Assembly: GCA_963662175.1 (NCBI GenBank)
Contig: OY759227.1
Location: 6,046,501-6,110,500, forward strand
Direction: 5' to 3'
Source: Aradus depressus
Taxonomy: Eukaryota; Arthropoda; Insecta; Hemiptera; Aradidae
Length of the DNA: 64,000 nt
Made by a program: the position numbers and the translations under genes. Shown piece after piece: positions 52,836-62,778 of this stretch (the stretch's first letter is position 1; each line of letters begins with the position of its first letter). Below the pieces are notes generated by a model. It saw only the letters and a list, made by a program, of their open reading frames with translations. It ran no database searches and was not told the origin of the DNA.

Positions 52836-55800
52836 TCTATATTAATAAAGCTGAAACGGGGTTTGTTTGTATGTTTGTTCCAGCATCACGCCCAAACCGC
52901 TGGACGGATCTTCTTGAAACTTCACATGTAGCATTCTTTTGAGCCCGATTGAATAATAGGCTATGTGGCGTCTCAAAATTTTGAACGGGAGGGGGGGTTG
53001 TAAGGGGGGCCTAAGTATATAAATAGTGCTAACACATTAACTAATGGTCGAATTGTCATGAAATTTCACACGTAGTCTTTTTAAAAGCCAAACAGGAAAA
53101 AAAGGTGTGTGGCGTCCCAAAGTTTTGAACGGGAGGGGGGGTTGTGGGGGGGCCTAAGTATAAATATAGAGCTAACTCATTAAATAATGGGCGAATCGTC
53201 ATGAAATTTCACATGTAGTATTTTTAAAAGCCAAATGGGAAAAAGAGGTGTGTGGCGTCCCAAAATTTTGATCGGGAGGGGGGGTTGTGGGGGGGCCTAA
53301 GTATAAAAATAGTGCTAACTCATTAACTAATGGGCGAATTGTCATGAAATTTTACAGGTAGTCTTTTTAAAAGCCAAACAAGAAAAAAAGGTGTGTGGCG
53401 TCCCAAAGTTTTGATCGGGAGGGGGGGGTTGTAAGGGGGGCCTAAGTATAAATATAGAGCTAACTCATTAACTAATGGGCGAATCGTCATGAAATTTCAC
53501 GTAGTATTTTTGAAAGCCAAATAGGTAAAAAAGGTGTGTGGCGTCCCAAAGTTTTGAACGGGAGGGGGGGTTGTAAGGGGGGCCTAAGTATAAATATAGA
53601 GCTAATTCTTTAACGGTTGGTCGGATTGTCACGAAATTTCAGATGGAGTATTCCTGAAGGCCAAATAGAAAAATAAGGTGTGTGGCGTCCCAAAGTTTTG
53701 ATCGGGAGGGGGGGTTGTAAGGGGGGCCTAAGTATATAAATAGTGCTAACACATTAACTAATGGTCGAATTGTCATGAAATTTCACACGTAGTCTTTTTA
53801 AAAGCCAAACAGGAAAAAAAGGTGTGTCGCGTCCCAAAGTTTTGAACGGGAGGGGGGGTTGTGGGGGGGCCTAAGTATAAATATAGAGCTAACTCATTAA
53901 CTAATGGGCGAATCGTCATGAAATTTCACATGTAGTATTTTTAAAAGCCAAATAGGAAAAAAAGGTGTGTGGCGTCCCAAAGTTTTGAACGGGAGGGGGG
54001 GTTGTGGGGGGGCCTAAGTATAATTATAGAGCTAACTCATTAACTAATGGGCGAATCGTCATGAAATTTCACGTAGTATTTTTAAAAGCCAAATAGGAAA
54101 ATAAGGTGTGTGGCGTCCCAAAGTTTTGAACGGGAGGGGGGGTTGTGGGGGGGCCTAAGTATAAATATAGAGCTAATTCTTTAACGGTTGGTCGGATTGT
54201 CACGAAATTTCACATGGAGTATTCCTGAAGGCCAAATAGAAAAATAAGGTGTGTGGCGTCCCGAAGTTTTGATCGGGAGGGGGGGTTGTAAGGGGGGCCT
54301 AAGTATATAAATAGTGCTAACATAATAACTAATGGTCGAATTGTCATGAAATTTCACACGTAGTCTTTTTAAAAGCCAAACAGGAAAAAAAGGTGTGTGG
54401 CGTCCCAAAGTTTTGAACGGGAGGGGGGGGGTTGTGGGGGGGCCTAAGTATAAATATAGAGCTAACTCATTAACTAATGGGCGAATCGTCATGAAATTTC
54501 ACATGTAGTATTATTAAAAGCCAAATAGAAATATAGAGTGTATATGTCACAAAATTTTGAACGGGAGGGTGGGTTGATGGGGGCCTAAGTATAAGTATTG
54601 TGATAAGTCATTAACGGATGATCGGATTGCCACGAAATTTACATGAAGTATTCATAAAGGCCAAATAGAAAAATAGGGTGTGTGACGTCAAAAAATTGTG
54701 AACGGGAGGGGGGTTATGGGGGTAGGCCTAAATTTGAAGATAGTGATAGGTCGCTAACGGATGATCGGATTGTCACGAAATTTCACATGTAGTATTCTTG
54801 ATGGTCAAATAAAAAAATACACTATGTGACATTTTAAAAATTTGGGAGGGGGGCTAAGCATAAAAATAATGCTGAATCATTGAAGGGTAATCGGATTGTC
54901 ATGAATTTCACATGTAGTAGTAGTAACTATGTATTCGCTGTGGGGTTCACTGTTGCAAGACATTTACTAGCTGTGATGCCCAGCGTTCCTAATATCGTAC
55001 TAGCTGTGGGGTCCGCTGTTGCAAGGCACTTACTAACTGTAGTGCTCAGCCCCAGCGTTCCTAACTATGTACTGGCTGTGGGGTTCGCTGTTGCAAGGCA
55101 CTTACAAGACATTTACTAGCTGTGATGCCCAGCGTTCCTAATTACGTACTAGCTGTGGGGTCTGCTGTTGCAAGGCGCTAGCAGTGTGGCCCAGCGTATT
55201 TAACTACGTAGGTACTAGCTGTGGGGTCCGCAGTTGCAAGGCACCTACTACCTGTAGGGCCCAGCGTTTCTAAAAACGTACTAGCTGTGGGGTCCGTCGT
55301 TGCAAAAGCATACTAGCTGTGATGCTCAGCGTTTCTAACTACGTACTAGCTGTGGGGTCCGCTGTTGCAAGACACTTACTAGCTGTGATGCCCAGCGTTC
55401 CTAACTTCGTACTAACTGTGGGGTCCGCTCTTGCGAGGCACATACTAGCTGCGGTCAATAGCGTTCTTAAGTACGCACTGGCTAGGATGTCCAGCGATGC
55501 TAAGTATTCACTATCTGTGGTTTCCGCCGTTGAAAGACGCATACTAGCTGTGATGCCCAGGGGTCCTAAAAACTTACTAGCTGGGATGTTTGACGTTTAA
55601 GGACTATAAGCCTTATTCCGTATGAATAATTGAAAATTATAACATCATGAATGTACTGTTAAAGGGTAAGCGGATTGGCATGAATTGCACATGTAGTAGT
55701 AGTAACTATGTATTCGCTGTGGGGTCCGCTGTTGCAAGGCATTTACTAGCTGCGGTCAATAGCGTTCTTAAGTACGCACTGGCTAGGATGTCCAGCGATG

Positions 55801-56038
55801 CTAAGTATTCACTATCTGTGGTTTCCGCCGTTGAAAGACGCATACTAGCTGTGATGCCCAGGGGTCCTAAAAACTTACTAGCTGGGGTGTTTGACGTTGA
55901 AGGACTATAAGCCTTATTCCGTATGAATAATTAAAAATTATAACATCATGAATGTACTGTTGAAGAATTTAAAAGACTTATAGGAGATAATAGTAGAAAA
56001 GTCAAAGTTCCCCGGGCAACGCCGGGTATTACTGCTAG
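52836..56038 (+). mobile_element. Non-autonomous Helitron D, complete ends (3203 bp)
   Basis: It starts A|TCTATATTAATAAAGCTGAA at 52836 and ends with the hairpin CCCGGGCAACGCCGGG at 56011-56026, TATTACTG, and CTAG at 56035-56038, followed by T. It has the same module order as C: 5' region, ~146-bp repeats (G-rich strand shown, about 52950-54890), a (TAG)n junction, a 66-bp minisatellite (about 54925-55900, with a second junction at about 55693), and a duplicated tail with TATAAGCCTTATTCCGTATG at about 55607 and 55906. The shared internal duplication puts C and D in one subfamily. No protein-coding capacity is seen. Confidence 0.9.
56011..56038 (+). other. Helitron D 3' terminal hairpin and CTAG
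   Basis: The stem CCCGG/CCGGG with a 6-base loop (56011-56026) is followed eight bases later by CTAG. In Helitrons this subterminal hairpin is thought to act as the signal ending rolling-circle transfer. The same arrangement is at 46698-46725 and 48853-48880 on the minus strand; in C the loop carries one change. Confidence 0.85.
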
Positions 56039-56065
56039 TGTTAAAAAAAAAGACGAATGTGAAAC

Positions 56066-56248
56066 TGTGGCATAGCCACATGTTATTTTATATTTTATAT
56101 TTTAATATATATATTTTTTAAATATGATAATTAAAAATATAAATATATATTGTTGTGTGATCTGAAAAAGAGCGTTTTTGAGTGTGTACAAATACAAATA
56201 TATACGATGAAATTTGAGATCGTGAATAATTCTGTTAACAACGCTACA
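56066..56248 (+). repeat. 5' LTR of the gypsy element (183 bp)
   Basis: It begins TGTGGCATAGCCACATG and ends ACGCTACA, so it has TG...CA boundaries. The left edge is supported by the copy at 63761 (TGTGGCAAAGCCACATG), and the right edge by the primer site one base later. Its first bases form a short inverted repeat (TGTGGC/GCCACA). The middle is almost pure A/T. Confidence 0.8.
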
Positions 56249-56249
56249 T

Positions 56250-56267
56250 TGGTGGCAGCGGTGGGAT
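56250..56267 (+). promoter_or_regulatory. Primer binding site for a leucine tRNA
   Basis: TGGTGGCAGCGGTGGGAT is an 18-base complement to the 3' end of a common animal leucine tRNA acceptor and T-stem (ending in ATCCCACCGCTGCCA plus CCA, from memory). It lies one base after the LTR, where minus-strand DNA synthesis would be primed. Confidence 0.75.
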
Positions 56268-56271
56268 AACA

Positions 56272-56475
56272 ATGCCGAAAGAGCGACAACACGCGTGGGG
56301 AAGAGGAGCGGCGCCGATGAGGCAGTCGATAGGAGACCCCTCATTTTCCCGAAAGAGTTCACTGCGGGAACGTAGTCACGTGGAGTATTTCGACAAGGTA
56401 AGTCGAATAAATAAGTGGAATGATGATATAAAAGGACAGTTTTTATCTTGCGTGCCTGACAGGGGAGAGCCTTAG
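56272..56475 (+). pseudogene. gag N-terminal fragment of the gypsy element
   Basis: The frame opens with ATG five bases after the primer site, the expected gag start, and runs 67 codons to a premature stop. The later part (about residues 38-58, with KWNDDIKGQFLSCV) looks like the start of a retrotransposon Gag capsid domain. The coding continues in another frame from about 56455, so one small indel broke it. The N-terminal third is arginine-rich. No domain can be named with certainty for this piece alone. Confidence 0.6.
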
Positions 56476-56476
56476 C

Positions 56477-56690
56477 ATGTACAAGAACATGTCTGGGAAA
56501 GACCAAGGTGATTTCGCACTCGTATGCAGAACCATAGGGGTTAAATTAGACCCTCCTGAGCGGCGGGAGCTCAAGAAAGATGAATTCAAAGGGCGGGGGC
56601 AAACGAGGGGCGAGTCTCTGACTCAGTTCGTCACCGCCCTGGAGACTCTCTACAACGAGGCCTACCCGGAGAGGGTCGGGGCATGCGGTG
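56477..56690 (+). pseudogene. gag capsid fragment of the gypsy element
   Basis: It continues gag in a different frame from the upstream piece. The motif RGESLTQFVTALETLYNEAYP fits the retrotransposon Gag capsid family, which forms the virus-like particle. The frame stays open to 56773, but the homologous reading moves to the next frame near 56685, so a second indel lies there. Confidence 0.65.
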
Positions 56691-58139
56691 CGACAGGAAA
56701 CCTTGAAGGACTACTTTCTGGAGGGTCTCCGGGACAGAAACGTACGATTTCAGGCTGCGCTAACGTCCCCTGACACTCTAGAGTCCGCATTATCCAGGGC
56801 AGTGAAAATGGAAGTTATACCTCTACGTCATGGCTCAATGTCGTATGCCGCCGAGGTTCAGGATACGGTTGATAGCCAAGTTGTAGCAGCTACTGACCCT
56901 ATCCCGGGAATCTTAGTGCTTTATACGATGCTGCGAGAGCAAGATGAAAAAATAACAGCACTTACGAGGGCAGTGGCGGAGCTGGTGGTTGAAAAGGAGG
57001 CAAAGCGGGCGGATATAGACCGAAGGGGTCTGGTCTGCTGGGCGTGTGGCAGGTCGGGACATATCCGAGCCCACTGTTCGGTGAAGCCACCCAAAGGGAA
57101 ACAGATGCCGGCCGCTGATGAGAACCTATCAGTGGTCGATCTCCCCATGGTCCCTACTTTCGGGGTGAAAGAGGACGGACTCCGGAAGAATTACGTAGAC
57201 CTCAGCGTGAATGGGGTTCCAGTGAGGGCTCTTGTTGACTCTGGAGCCAGTGTCACGCTACTCAGCGCTGATCTGGCACGTTGTTTAGGGGTTTACCCCT
57301 GTGAAGAGTATGGTCGGGGGTTGCGCAGTGCTAATGGGGGAACAATTTCTACCCACGGGCTGGCTGAGGTGATTATAACAGTGGGGGGTAAGCCCTACGG
57401 GCATAAAGTTGTCATTGGCGACATCTGGCGTGACCTCATTCTGGGTCTCGACTTCTTGGAGGACAAGCAGGTACAACTGCTGTTTGGACGAGGAGTCTTG
57501 AGAACTGACCAAGGCGATATCCCCCTGCGCTCGTCAAAATCTGGAAACAAAAGAGTCGACACCATTGCAGCAGTGGATGTTTTCATTGGAGAAAATACTG
57601 TGGTTCCAGGGAGACACGAAGTGGTCGTAATGGCGCAGCTCTCGGGCCCGGTGGCCGACGGCACGGAAGTAATCTTCGACCCCCGGGTAAGTAATGAGCG
57701 AATATGCTTAGCTCGGGTGATGGCGATAGTTTCCCATGGGTTCATCCCTTTACGAGTTATGAATGCAGGGCCGGAAGCAGCAACTCTTTTTGCAGGTACT
57801 CGGGTAGGTCAGGTGGAGGTGAAAGAAGAACCTGTGCTCAATGCCGAAATTTCTGAGGAGACCGTTTGTTGTGGCTCGGGTACTCGGGATGTAGATGAAC
57901 TTTTTAATCTACAGTCTTTGGATCTGAAAGGGGAACAGCGGAAGGAAGTAATGAGGTTACTGCGAGAGTTGCAAGATATCTACGCCAAAGGTCCGCAGAA
58001 CAGGGGAGTGAAACATCGGATAGAGACAGGGGATAACCGACCTATCAGACAGCCACCCCGGCGAATCCCTTTCCAGCGGCGGGTGGAGGTAGAGCAGCTG
58101 GTCAAATATATGCAGGGGCAGGGGGTGATAGAGCCGTAA
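56688..58139 (+). pseudogene. gag C-terminus, zinc knuckle and protease of the gypsy element
   Basis: This 483-codon frame starts in the capsid tail (LKDYFLEGLRDRNVRF). It has one CCHC zinc knuckle at residues 117-130 (C117, C120, H125, C130) for nucleic-acid binding, and a retropepsin-type protease with the DSG catalytic triplet at 184-186 and a hydrophobic LILGLDFL flap-side motif near 247-254. The last part (RRIPFQRRVEVEQLV) is the usual entry to reverse transcriptase. It ends at TAA 58137-58139, a premature stop in the middle of pol. The ATG is internal and not the natural start. Protease motifs are intact. Confidence 0.8.
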
Positions 58140-58147
58140 ACGTCTCC

Positions 58148-58660
58148 TTGGTCGAGCCCTATCGTGCTAGTAAAAAAAAAAAAAGAGGGAGCACGAGATT
58201 CTGCGTCGACTACCGCCGCCTCAACGCCATGACGAAGAAGGATGTGTACCTCCTTCTGAGAATCGACGACATCCTAGACAATTTGTCGGAGGCTTGGTAC
58301 TTCTCTTCGCTCGATCTGGCTGCTGGTTACTGGCAGGTGGAAATGGAGGTGCAGGACAAAGAAAAAACAGCGTTTATCACGAGCGAAGGATTGTTCCAAT
58401 TCAGAGTCCTACCATTTGGACTTTGTAACGCTCCAAGTACATTCCAGCGACTGATGGATGCAGTACTGAGGGGCTTAAAGTGGAAGGTCGCCATGGTATA
58501 TTTGGACGATATAGTCGTTTGTAGCAGGACCTTCGAGGAGCACCTGGATAGATTCAGAATGGTCTTCAGCAGGATCCGTGAAGCTAATTTGCGCTTGAAA
58601 CCCCAAAAGTGTCAACTGTTGCGCCGAAACATAAGCGAGCCTATGGACGCAGTGAGCGAG
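58148..58660 (+). pseudogene. Reverse transcriptase fragment of the gypsy element
   Basis: Reverse transcriptase palm and fingers are recognisable: FCVDYRRLN, motif A SSLDLAAGYW with the catalytic aspartate at about residue 56, motif B LPFGLCNAPSTFQ at 88-100, and motif C YLDD at 118-121. The frame entry is disturbed by an A13 run at 58172-58184, a likely slippage indel. After KCQLLRR the sequence loses similarity to the family and jumps to an integrase N-terminus in another frame, so the thumb and the whole RNase H are deleted at about 58625-58660. The open frame runs on to 58717 only as a shadow. Confidence 0.85.
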
Positions 58661-58661
58661 G

Positions 58662-58931
58662 TTGAAAGTAAGGAACGACCTGTTGTATCGTCGGTGGGAA
58701 GAAGACGGGAAGCCTGACCGATACCAGCTGGTGATACCTAGGTGTCGGAGGGAGGAGATTCTCAAAAGCCTACACGCTGATGTGACGGGCACGCATTTGG
58801 GAACCACACGGACAGTACAGAAGTTACGCAACAGATTTTACTGGCCGGGCCACTCGTGGGATGTGGAGGACTTTGTCAACTGCTGCCCAGAGTGCGGAGC
58901 ACGTAAAGGCACCAGACCCCGGGCCCCTATG
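58662..58931 (+). pseudogene. Integrase zinc-binding N-terminus of the gypsy element
   Basis: The frame contains HADVTGTHLG, then RFYWPG and CCPECGARKG, the H-H-C-C zinc-binding module that precedes a retroviral-type integrase core. It lies directly after the RT deletion and is out of frame with the RT fragment. It is cut at 58931 by the nested mag-like element; the few codons beyond that point in the open frame belong to the intruder's LTR. Confidence 0.8.
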
Positions 58932-59011
58932 TGTAATGATACGTACAGGTAGACAGTCAATCTAGAACTGATTTATTCTAATATAACATATGTTTATACA
59001 TATTCATCACA
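58932..59011 (-). repeat. 3' LTR of the nested mag-like element (80 bp)
   Basis: It matches 62779-62858 at 77 of 80 positions. In element orientation the ends are the inverted pair TGTGATG and (in this copy) CATTACA. It is bordered by a purine tract on the element side. Confidence 0.85.
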
Positions 59012-59020
59012 TCTCCCTTT
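59012..59020 (-). promoter_or_regulatory. Polypurine tract of the nested mag-like element
   Basis: On the minus strand AAAGGGAGA lies directly before the 3' LTR, the position from which plus-strand DNA synthesis is primed in LTR retrotransposons. Confidence 0.7.
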
Positions 59021-59092
59021 CAAAACTACAGAGAACAAGTATTATGGAAATTATGGAACAACAAAATATAACATGAAACAAACAGCAAGTTC

Positions 59093-59806
59093 TCATGGCT
59101 GGTATCTGTCCGGTCTGCGAAGGGTGGCCCTATCTCGGAGGCAGTATCCTGAAGCAGGCTGACTCCCAGCTCCCTCTCTGGCAGGATCCATCGTCTCCTC
59201 TTCACTGTCCCAAGCCAGCTCTCCCAGCCTCCTTCCCCGTTCCACTGGTCCAACGAACGGTTTCAAAAATCGCCGGTTTCTTTCCACAATTCTTCCATTT
59301 TCTAATTTAATTCTGAAAGAATTCGGTCTTGCCATTCTCTCTATGATAGTGCACCTGTCCCAAGTGGGTCCTCTTTGCACCAACGCTAGGTCACCTTCAT
59401 TTAGATTCGCTTTGTAGTGCCGAGTCCCACCTCTGTCATAATACACTTTCTGTCTCATCTGTCTTTTTCCTAACTCTTCCGATACCGCCTTCCATTTTGA
59501 GGGTTCATAGTTATACACCTGAGTCGAGGTCATCGGCAATATTCCTCTTACTTTTCTTCTAAACAATATCTCGCTTGGTGAATCCAGTTCACCTTGTGGA
59601 GTATTGTGAAATTCAAGCAAACAGAGAAACGGATCTAAATTGTCTATCTTCGCTTTTTTGAACATTTTTTTTATAGTCTGGACAGATCTCTCTGCGAGTC
59701 CGTTAGACTGAGGATACTCCGGACTGCTAGTTTTATGAACAAAATTCCATTCTCTGGAAAAATGCTTGAAGTCAGCAGAACTAAACTGAGGTCCGTTGTC
59801 AGACAT
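59093..59806 (-). pseudogene. Integrase core and C-terminus of the mag-like element (frameshifted)
   Basis: This 237-codon frame continues the integrase from the upstream 949-residue frame after a single-base shift near 59855. It has the second catalytic aspartate (MSDNGPQF, residue 3) and the glutamate (GLAERSVQT, residue 39) with exactly 35 residues between them, the D,D(35)E spacing. A C-terminal DNA-binding part follows (GDLALVQRGPTWDRCTI, RNRRFLKPF). Both downstream catalytic residues are kept, so the frameshift is the main defect. The ATG is internal and would not be a natural start. About 80 bp then separate the stop from the polypurine tract. Confidence 0.8.
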
Positions 59807-59808
59807 TA

Positions 59809-62658
59809 TTACTCTCGGTATTCCATGGCGAGAAAAAATTGATTTGACGTCTGGCTTAAAGTATTTTCCAATTTACAAACTTCAATAAATTTGGAAAAAT
59901 AGTCCATAATTAATAAATATGAATTTCCTGAAAAAGAAAATAAATCTGTAGCAACCTTTTCCCAAGGGCTAATTGGTAGCTCATGCGGCAACATAGGTTC
60001 TTTGCAGCTAGAATTCTGATATCGTGCGCAGACGTAGCAGTTTCGAACGTAATTTTCTATTTCGTTATTCATTCCTGGCCAAAACATCACCTCTCGAGCT
60101 CGCTGCTTACATCTCTCAATCCCTTGATGACCATAGTGAATTTTCCTTAACAGGCATGTCCTCAGATCCTTGGGTATTATTCTCTGGTTAGATTTAATGT
60201 ACAAACCCTCTCTGCTCACTGTTATGTCGTCCTTAAAAGTATAATATGGTCGTATTAAAGGACCCAACTCATTTCTGTTTTCTGGCCACCCGTTAGCGAT
60301 GCAATTCTTTAAACCGACAATTTCTTTATCTTCCTGACTTTTAGTAACAATTAAATCTATTAAACTATCCTCGAAGGGAAGTGTCTTGGTAACCAAAAAA
60401 ACCTGAGCTTCTAAATCTTGCTCGATAGAGCCGGCCTGATCTGGTCCACTGAGGGGTGCCCGAGACAGCGCGTCAGCCAAGTAGAGCTCTTTTCCTGGCA
60501 CATAGACCAGCTCAAAATCAAAATTTAATAATTTTAACATCATCCTTTGAATCCTTGGGGAAGTAGCACCGAATGGTTTTGTAACAATACTGACCAGGGG
60601 TTTATGATCTGTTTCCACAATAAATTTTCGGCCATAAACGTATTGACAAAATTTCTGACAACCATAAACAACAGCTAGAAGCTCCTTCTCTATTTGGGCA
60701 TATCGACACTCGGCATCAGACAGTGAGCGAGATGCGAATTCTATAGGTCTAGAATCCTGCAGAATGGCTGCCCCCAGCCCATTTTTTGAAGCGTCCACTG
60801 AAAGTTTTACAGGTCTAGAAGTATCAAAATATTTTAACTTAGGAATTTTACAAAGTGAACCTTTAATGCGGTTGAAAGCCTGTGTCTGGTCCTCAGTCCA
60901 TACCCATTCCGAATCCTTCTCTAGCAGAGACCGAAGTGGGCTGGTTATTTCTGAAAGGTTCTGTAGGAACCGTCCAAGGTACGTCACCATTCCTAAGAAC
61001 CGCTGAAGCTCCTTCACATTGTTAGGTCTTGGCATGCTTTCAACAGCTCTGATTTTATCTTCCGCAGGCAGATACCCCTCTGGCGTGAATGTATGACCAA
61101 GGTACTTAATTTCTTGCGTACCAATGATCGTTTTTTCCAAGTTAAATTTAACATTTCTTTCCATGGCTCTCTCCAAGACTCTAATTAGCCTAGAGTTATG
61201 TTCTTCAAGGGTTCTACCCCAAACCAATAAGTCGTCAATATAGTGCATGGCGATCACTAGCGAACTTACCCAATCAGTAGGATAATCAACCTTCTCTATT
61301 ACCCTCAGCTTCTCTAACCTATCCAATTCATCTTTAACTTTACTTAAAAGCGAGAAAGGTATCCTTCGATTTGGCTGCACCACTGGGTTAATATTCCGAT
61401 CTATTACGATTCGATAATTTCCAGCAATTTTTCCTAAGCCGTCAAAACAGGTTTTAAAATTTTCAAATATATAATCCTTGTTCAGTTTTACCTCGTTTAA
61501 TCTTTTGATAAGCTCAAAATTTTGGCAAGCTTGTAAACCTAATATAGGTGAAGTTGTTAAATTAACAATGTGAAATTCCACATTTTTTACTTTATCGTAT
61601 CCTTTTAGTTTGAGCCGACATTTGCCGAGTACAGGTATAACATCACCTGTGTATGTAGTAAGTCTAGAGTTGGTTCTCTCCAGTCCTGAATCAGACCCGA
61701 TACATCGATATATCGAATAAGGTAAAAGGTTAACTTCTGCTCCTGTGTCCAACTTAAAAGTTACCTTTTTCTTATATTCTAATAGAAAGTTTGCATTCCA
61801 TTCATTATCTCTACTTTTATTCATAATGGTGTTGATCAAAAAGCTATTGTTATCTTGTTGAATTTCAAAAGTATTCTTTGAATTAACGTCATCTGTTACA
61901 ACTTCACGGCAATTTTTAATAAATCTACAAACCTGTGCAAAATGGTTCAACTTTCTGCACTTAAAGCATGTCTTCCCTTTGGCTGGACAAGCATCTATTT
62001 TATGATACGACCCACATCGTGAACAAGACATTTTGTTTTCGCTATCTTTATTCATTTTAAACCTATTCATGGCCACCTTCTGAACTACTTTTTCTGATTC
62101 CTCACTCATTTCCTGCAGTCTCGCCATGGTTACCTCTGCTGACCTAATAATTTCGACAGCTGTTGGCAAATCTAAATTTTTTGTTCTCAGTAGGCGACCT
62201 TTTATGTCCGAATTTAAAATGCCATTAACCAGCTGATCTCTAACTAATGAATTTAACAGGTGATTACAATTACATTTTTCACACTGAAAATTACATGTCC
62301 GACTTAATAATTTAATATCTTTTAAAAAATTTTCAAATGACTCACCTTCCAGCTGCCTTCTATTAAAAAATTTATATCGCTCAAATGAGTCATTTTTTTG
62401 TGGAATATAATAGTCATCAAAACATTTCAAAATGTCACTAAGCGTGACTTTATTTTCGTTCACTTGAAAACTTTCATAGATAACAATGGCGTCAGTACCC
62501 ACGAGGTGCAGTAGAATTGCCCGTTTCCTTTTGTCTTCAAATTTCTCATCCGCTCCAATCGCCTCCAAATATCTCAAAAATGTTTTCTTCCAATGAGTCC
62601 ACTGAATCCCATTTCCACTAAATTCTTCAGGTGGCTTTATAATGCTATCCATGTTCAC
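59809..62658 (-). CDS. Gag-Pol polyprotein of the mag-like element, RT internally deleted
   Basis: A 949-residue open frame. Residues 1-200 are Gag, with a conserved WTHWKKTFLRY region near 20-30. Two zinc knuckles lie at 212-244 (CSRCGSYHKIDAC and CFKCRKLNHFAQVC). The protease triplet DTG is at 304-306. The RT entry (NRRIPFSLLSKVKDELDRL) runs to about 470, then jumps to the YIDD motif C at 473-476. Roughly 100 residues are missing, including motif A and its aspartate and motif B, but the frame is preserved. RNase H keeps D622, E658 and D684. The integrase zinc module (H841, H844, C874, C877) and first catalytic D905 are present. It ends by frameshift in integrase. The ATG at 62658 sits about 105 bp after the primer site and fits a gag start. 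Without RT palm it cannot be self-sufficient. Confidence 0.85.
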   Translation of the reverse strand: MNMDSIIKPPEEFSGNGIQWTHWKKTFLRYLEAIGADEKFEDKRKRAILLHLVGTDAIVIYESFQVNENKVTLSDILKCFDDYYIPQKNDSFERYKFFNRRQLEGESFENFLKDIKLLSRTCNFQCEKCNCNHLLNSLVRDQLVNGILNSDIKGRLLRTKNLDLPTAVEIIRSAEVTMARLQEMSEESEKVVQKVAMNRFKMNKDSENKMSCSRCGSYHKIDACPAKGKTCFKCRKLNHFAQVCRFIKNCREVVTDDVNSKNTFEIQQDNNSFLINTIMNKSRDNEWNANFLLEYKKKVTFKLDTGAEVNLLPYSIYRCIGSDSGLERTNSRLTTYTGDVIPVLGKCRLKLKGYDKVKNVEFHIVNLTTSPILGLQACQNFELIKRLNEVKLNKDYIFENFKTCFDGLGKIAGNYRIVIDRNINPVVQPNRRIPFSLLSKVKDELDRLEKLRVIEKVDYPTDWVSSLVIAMHYIDDLLVWGRTLEEHNSRLIRVLERAMERNVKFNLEKTIIGTQEIKYLGHTFTPEGYLPAEDKIRAVESMPRPNNVKELQRFLGMVTYLGRFLQNLSEITSPLRSLLEKDSEWVWTEDQTQAFNRIKGSLCKIPKLKYFDTSRPVKLSVDASKNGLGAAILQDSRPIEFASRSLSDAECRYAQIEKELLAVVYGCQKFCQYVYGRKFIVETDHKPLVSIVTKPFGATSPRIQRMMLKLLNFDFELVYVPGKELYLADALSRAPLSGPDQAGSIEQDLEAQVFLVTKTLPFEDSLIDLIVTKSQEDKEIVGLKNCIANGWPENRNELGPLIRPYYTFKDDITVSREGLYIKSNQRIIPKDLRTCLLRKIHYGHQGIERCKQRAREVMFWPGMNNEIENYVRNCYVCARYQNSSCKEPMLPHELPISPWEKVATDLFSFSGNSYLLIMDYFSKFIEVCKLENTLSQTSNQFFLAMEYRE

Positions 62659-62732
62659 AATTTTCAGAATAAAACAAAAATAATTTAACTTTTCTTTAAG
62701 CTAACTCAAAAATTCAAAATAAACATAAATCT

Positions 62733-62752
62733 TTTTTTTTTTTTTTTTTTTT
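62733..62752. repeat. Poly-T run in the leader of the mag-like element
   Basis: About 20 T on the plus strand, an A-run in the leader between the primer site and gag on the minus strand. A run this long is prone to length change and to assembly error. Confidence 0.8.
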
Positions 62753-62763
62753 TAAACTAATTA

Positions 62764-62778
62764 GCCTAGACTGCGCCA
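62764..62778 (-). promoter_or_regulatory. Primer binding site of the mag-like element, serine-tRNA type
   Basis: On the minus strand TGGCGCAGTCTAGGC directly follows the 5' LTR. The first ten bases match the serine-tRNA primer sites known from mag, 17.6 and 297; after that, two bases appear missing before TAGG. The match is short, so the tRNA assignment is tentative. Confidence 0.55.

Noticed and set aside
56250..56267. Possible tRNA gene fragment with leucine-tRNA similarity
   Set aside because: Only the 18 bases complementary to the tRNA 3' end are present, directly after an LTR, so it is a primer binding site.
56102..56506. 134-residue minus-strand frame over the gypsy 5' LTR and gag start
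   Set aside because: Antisense to the LTR, primer site and gag; no recognisable domain.
59026..59310. Frames 59026-59253 (minus) and 59095-59310 (plus) near the mag-like 3' end
   Set aside because: Shadows of the integrase C-terminus frame (59093-59806 minus), with no domain of their own.
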